DNA from: Pseudomonadota bacterium
Lineage (GTDB): Bacteria > Myxococcota_A > Polyangia > Polyangiales > Polyangiaceae
Assembly (NCBI GenBank): GCA_023418705.1
Contig: JAEZYZ010000070.1
Location: forward strand, 1-8,994
Direction: 5' to 3'
DNA: 8,994 nt
The stretch's first letter is position 1. The number at the start of each line of letters is the position of its first letter. The notes beneath the pieces are model-generated. The model saw nothing but the letters and a program-made list of their open reading frames with translations. It searched no databases and was not told where the DNA came from. Position numbers and translations under genes: made by a program. Positions 6,878-8,994 of the stretch are shown here, piece after piece.

Positions 6878-7510
6878 ATGGATGCGGTCGTCGTCGAGAC
6901 GGGTCTCGGGAACGTGCGCTCGGTGGAGAAGGCGCTCGAAACGGCGGCGCGCGAGCAGGGGCTGGCTGCGGCCCGCATCGCGCGCTCAGCCGATCCGGAT
7001 CGCATCCGGCGCGCCGATCGCTTGATCGTCCCCGGTCAGGGAGGCTTCGGTGAGGGGGCCCGCGCGCTCAGCGGCGAGCTCGGCGAGGTGCTGCGGGAGC
7101 GGCTCTCGGCCGGCGTGCCCTACCTCGGCATCTGTCTCGGTCTGCAGCTGCTGTTCGAGGCGAGTGAGGAGGCCGAAGGCCGAGGCCTGGGCTGGTTTCG
7201 GGGCGCGGTCCGGGCGCTCCAGCCGGCGCCCGGGATCAAGATCCCTCACATGGGCTGGAACCAGCTCGAGCTGTCGGGTGGCGGCCACCCTTGCCTGGAG
7301 GCGGCGGGCGGACAGGGAGCCTGGGTGTACTTCGTGCACTCGTACCACGCGGTCCCAGCCGACCCGGACGTCCTGAAGGCCGCCTGTTCCTTCGGCCCGA
7401 ACCGGGTGACCGCGGCCGTCGCCCGAGACAACGTCTTGGCCACCCAGTTTCACCCCGAGAAGAGCCAGCAAGCGGGCCTGCGGTTGCTCGGCGCCTTCTT
7501 GCGCGGCTGA
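6878..7510 (+). CDS. hisH: Imidazole glycerol phosphate synthase, glutaminase subunit
   Basis: HisH hydrolyses glutamine and channels ammonia to HisF, which makes imidazole glycerol phosphate and AICAR. This is a class I glutamine amidotransferase of 210 residues, normal for the family. The catalytic triad is intact: Cys86 in YLGICLGLQLLF, His192 and Glu194 in QFHPEKS. The oxyanion strand reads PGQG (52-55), a variant of PGVG also seen in other proteobacteria. IKIPHMGWNQLE and YFVHSYH are further family signatures. ATG 6878 gives an N-terminus MDAVVVETGLGN that fits the family and a proper Shine-Dalgarno; GTG 6872 is a possible alternative adding two residues. The gene sits 10 bp after hisB and 54 bp before hisA. 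Confidence 0.96.
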   Translation: MDAVVVETGLGNVRSVEKALETAAREQGLAAARIARSADPDRIRRADRLIVPGQGGFGEGARALSGELGEVLRERLSAGVPYLGICLGLQLLFEASEEAEGRGLGWFRGAVRALQPAPGIKIPHMGWNQLELSGGGHPCLEAAGGQGAWVYFVHSYHAVPADPDVLKAACSFGPNRVTAAVARDNVLATQFHPEKSQQAGLRLLGAFLRG

Positions 7511-7525
7511 TCTGGCGTTTTTCCA

Positions 7526-7539
7526 CGGCCGCTCGGCCG
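7526..7539 (+). other. Short hairpin in the hisH-hisA gap
   Basis: CGGCC-GCTC-GGCCG forms a 5-bp GC stem with a 4-nt loop, preceded (not followed) by five T residues. The wrong order of T-run and stem argues against an intrinsic terminator. It may only slow or tune expression between hisH and hisA. Confidence 0.25.
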
Positions 7540-7564
7540 CGTCCGTCGAGTAGACTGCCGGGCG

Positions 7565-8314
7565 ATGTTCGTCATCCCCGCCATCGACCTCCTCGAACGA
7601 AAAGCCGTCCGCCTCCGGCAGGGCGACTACGCGCAGGTGACCGTCTACGACGATGACCCGGCCCGCCTCGCCGGCGAGTGGTCCGGCGCGATCGAGCGGC
7701 TGCACGTGGTGGATCTCGAGGGCGCTCGAGCGGGCCGCCCGGTCCAAAGCGACCTCATCCGGCGCATCGTGGCGGCCTTCGGCCCTGGCGTGCAGGTGGG
7801 CGGCGGCGTCCGCAGCCTGGACGCGGTCCGCGCCTATTTCGATCTGGGGGTGGAGAGCGTCGTGCTCGGCACGGCGGCCGTTCGTGACCCCGCCCTGGTC
7901 GAAGCTGCCTGCCAGGCCTATCCGGAGCGCATCATCGTCGCCGTGGACGCTCGCGGCGGTCAGGTGATGACCGACGGCTGGCTCGACCGCTCCGACCGCA
8001 GCGCCGTCGACCTGGTGAGCGAGCTCGCCCGCCTCCCGATTTTCGGGGTGCTCTACACGGACATCGAGCGCGACGGCACCGAGGTGGGGCCGAACGTCGA
8101 GGCGACGGCGGAGCTCGCCAACCGCACCGGAGCTCGGGTGATCGCCAGCGGCGGGGTCGGCACGCTCGCACACCTTCAAGCCCTGGCCCAGGCATCGGAG
8201 GCCATCGTCGGCGCCATCGTGGGACGGGCGCTGCACGAGCAGCGCTTCACGCTGGAGCAAGCCGTGTCGGCGGCGCGCGGGGCTCCGGGAGCTGCCGGCG
8301 GCCATGGCCGATGA
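7565..8314 (+). CDS. hisA: ProFAR isomerase
   Basis: HisA is a TIM-barrel enzyme that converts ProFAR to PRFAR by an Amadori rearrangement, the step before HisH-HisF. The protein has 249 residues, the usual size. The start IPAIDLLERKAVRL carries the catalytic Asp8. The second acid is Asp128 in IIVAVDARGG, and YTDIERDGTEVG (164-175) is the diagnostic segment with Thr165. The two phosphate-binding loops are QVGGGVRS (77-84) and ASGGVGTL (194-201). The residues that separate HisA from its sister HisF fit HisA. ATG 7565 gives the standard N-terminus, though no clear Shine-Dalgarno precedes it. The last codons overlap the next gene by 11 bp. Confidence 0.97.
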   Translation: MFVIPAIDLLERKAVRLRQGDYAQVTVYDDDPARLAGEWSGAIERLHVVDLEGARAGRPVQSDLIRRIVAAFGPGVQVGGGVRSLDAVRAYFDLGVESVVLGTAAVRDPALVEAACQAYPERIIVAVDARGGQVMTDGWLDRSDRSAVDLVSELARLPIFGVLYTDIERDGTEVGPNVEATAELANRTGARVIASGGVGTLAHLQALAQASEAIVGAIVGRALHEQRFTLEQAVSAARGAPGAAGGHGR

Positions 8315-8994
8315 TCGGCGATTCAGCGAGCGCCCGCGCGACAGCGTGCGTCCGGGCGAGCCAGAGGCGGCGACGCCGCCCTCGAGCCGCTTCGACAATG
8401 AGGAATTTCTCTTTCACCTCTACCGGGGCAGCGAGCTGCTCCAGGACAACTGCGTCGGCGAAGCCAAAGAGGAGCTGGAGCGTGCCTTGTCGCTCCAGCC
8501 GCGCGACGCGGAGGGTCAGGCGCTGCTCGGCGTCGTGTATTTCCGCCTGGGGCTCTACCCGCGCGCGATTCAAATCTACGAAGACTTGATCCGCTACCTG
8601 CCGGGCGAAGCGACGCCCCGGGTCAACCTCGCGCTCTGCTACTTGAAGACGGGTCAGCTGCTGCGGGCGCGGGAGGTGCTCGAAGAGGTGATCCTCATCG
8701 ATCGGCAGCACCGGCGCGCCTGGGGCTATCTCGGGCTGGTGTTCGAGCGGCTCGGGGAGCTCGCCAAGGCCGAGGCGGCGTTCGAGCGGGCCGGGCAACC
8801 GCAGATGGCCGGCCGCGTGCGCCGGATGGCGGGCGACGCGGGGACCGCAGCAGCCCCGAGCGCGTCCCCCACGGCCCGCGAAGAGCTGCGGCAGTTCGCC
8901 CGCGACGCCGAGCAGCACCTCGAACAGGAGACGGTGTTCGCGCGCGCGGAGCCCGAGCCCGAGCCCGAAGCTGCGGTGTCGCGCTCGGGACTGT
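8304..8994 (+). CDS. TPR repeat protein, 3' partial
   Basis: The frame runs from ATG 8304 to the window edge without a stop, giving 230 residues of an incomplete protein. After a polar, probably disordered N-terminus (1-29), four TPR units of 34 residues follow: about 36-69 (FLFHLYRGSELLQDN), 70-103 (GQALLGVVYFRLGLYPRAI), 104-137 (PRVNLALCYLKTGQLLRA) and 138-166 (GYLGLVFERLGELAKAEAAF). They should form a protein-binding solenoid. Residues 175-230 are Ala/Pro/Glu-rich with an EPEPEPE stretch (217-223), likely a linker to a domain beyond the window. There is no signal peptide. A GGGAG sits 12 nt before the ATG, a rather long spacing. The 11-bp overlap with hisA shows co-translation. I do not recognise a function; TPR fusions to an AIM24-like domain occur in myxobacteria and are one candidate for the missing part. 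Confidence 0.85.
   Translation, partial: MADDRRFSERPRDSVRPGEPEAATPPSSRFDNEEFLFHLYRGSELLQDNCVGEAKEELERALSLQPRDAEGQALLGVVYFRLGLYPRAIQIYEDLIRYLPGEATPRVNLALCYLKTGQLLRAREVLEEVILIDRQHRRAWGYLGLVFERLGELAKAEAAFERAGQPQMAGRVRRMAGDAGTAAAPSASPTAREELRQFARDAEQHLEQETVFARAEPEPEPEAAVSRSGL

Noticed and set aside
7028..7042. HisH oxyanion strand PGQG instead of PGVG as a sign of inactivity
   Set aside because: Gln at this position is seen in other proteobacterial HisH proteins, and the Cys-His-Glu triad is intact.
7511..7564. A separate promoter for hisA (TAGACT at 7551)
   Set aside because: No -35-like hexamer lies at suitable spacing, and the 54-bp gap is compatible with read-through from hisH.
6986..8398. 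A 470-residue minus-strand ORF
   Set aside because: It is antisense to hisH and hisA, both of which have intact catalytic motifs.

Overview
The window is GC-rich chromosomal DNA. The style of its genes suggests a myxobacterium (Myxococcota, perhaps Polyangiales/Sorangium-like): strong G/C preference at third codon positions, many GTG starts, TPR proteins of unknown role beside housekeeping genes, and an HNH-type ORF next to a transposase scrap. The taxonomy is inferred from style, not from a marker gene.

Left edge (1-692): a degraded accessory patch. A 39-bp minisatellite, read in frame as a 13-residue repeat, runs into the start of an HNH nuclease domain. That domain loses its C-terminal half, and a further degenerate repeat copy follows it in the same frame. 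The ORF ends where a roughly 40-codon fragment of an IS1380-like transposase begins on the opposite strand. An inverted repeat at 649-691 is a candidate terminator for the minus-strand genes that converge on this patch.

Minus-strand unit (693-5480): lon, an ATP-dependent LonA protease with a non-canonical sequence around its catalytic serine, is followed 27 bp later by a large membrane protein. This protein has about seven membrane segments, a gluzincin-type HEXXH peptidase domain and C-terminal TPR-like helices. The pair looks like a protein quality-control operon.

Divergent intergenic region (5484-5602): 119 bp separate lon from the plus-strand unit and contain a perfect 14-bp palindrome.

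Plus-strand unit (5603-8994): a lipoprotein with two NTF2-like halves, then hisB (coupled by an ATGA overlap), hisH and hisA. An 11-bp overlap leads into a TPR protein that runs off the right edge. hisB, hisH and hisA cover the middle of histidine biosynthesis, but hisF, the obligate partner of HisH, is not directly downstream of hisA.

Most of the window is ordinary housekeeping. The points that deserve a second look are the repeat/HNH/IS patch, the HEXXH-TPR membrane protease coupled to lon, the altered Lon active-site motif, and the two uncharacterised proteins bracketing the his genes.
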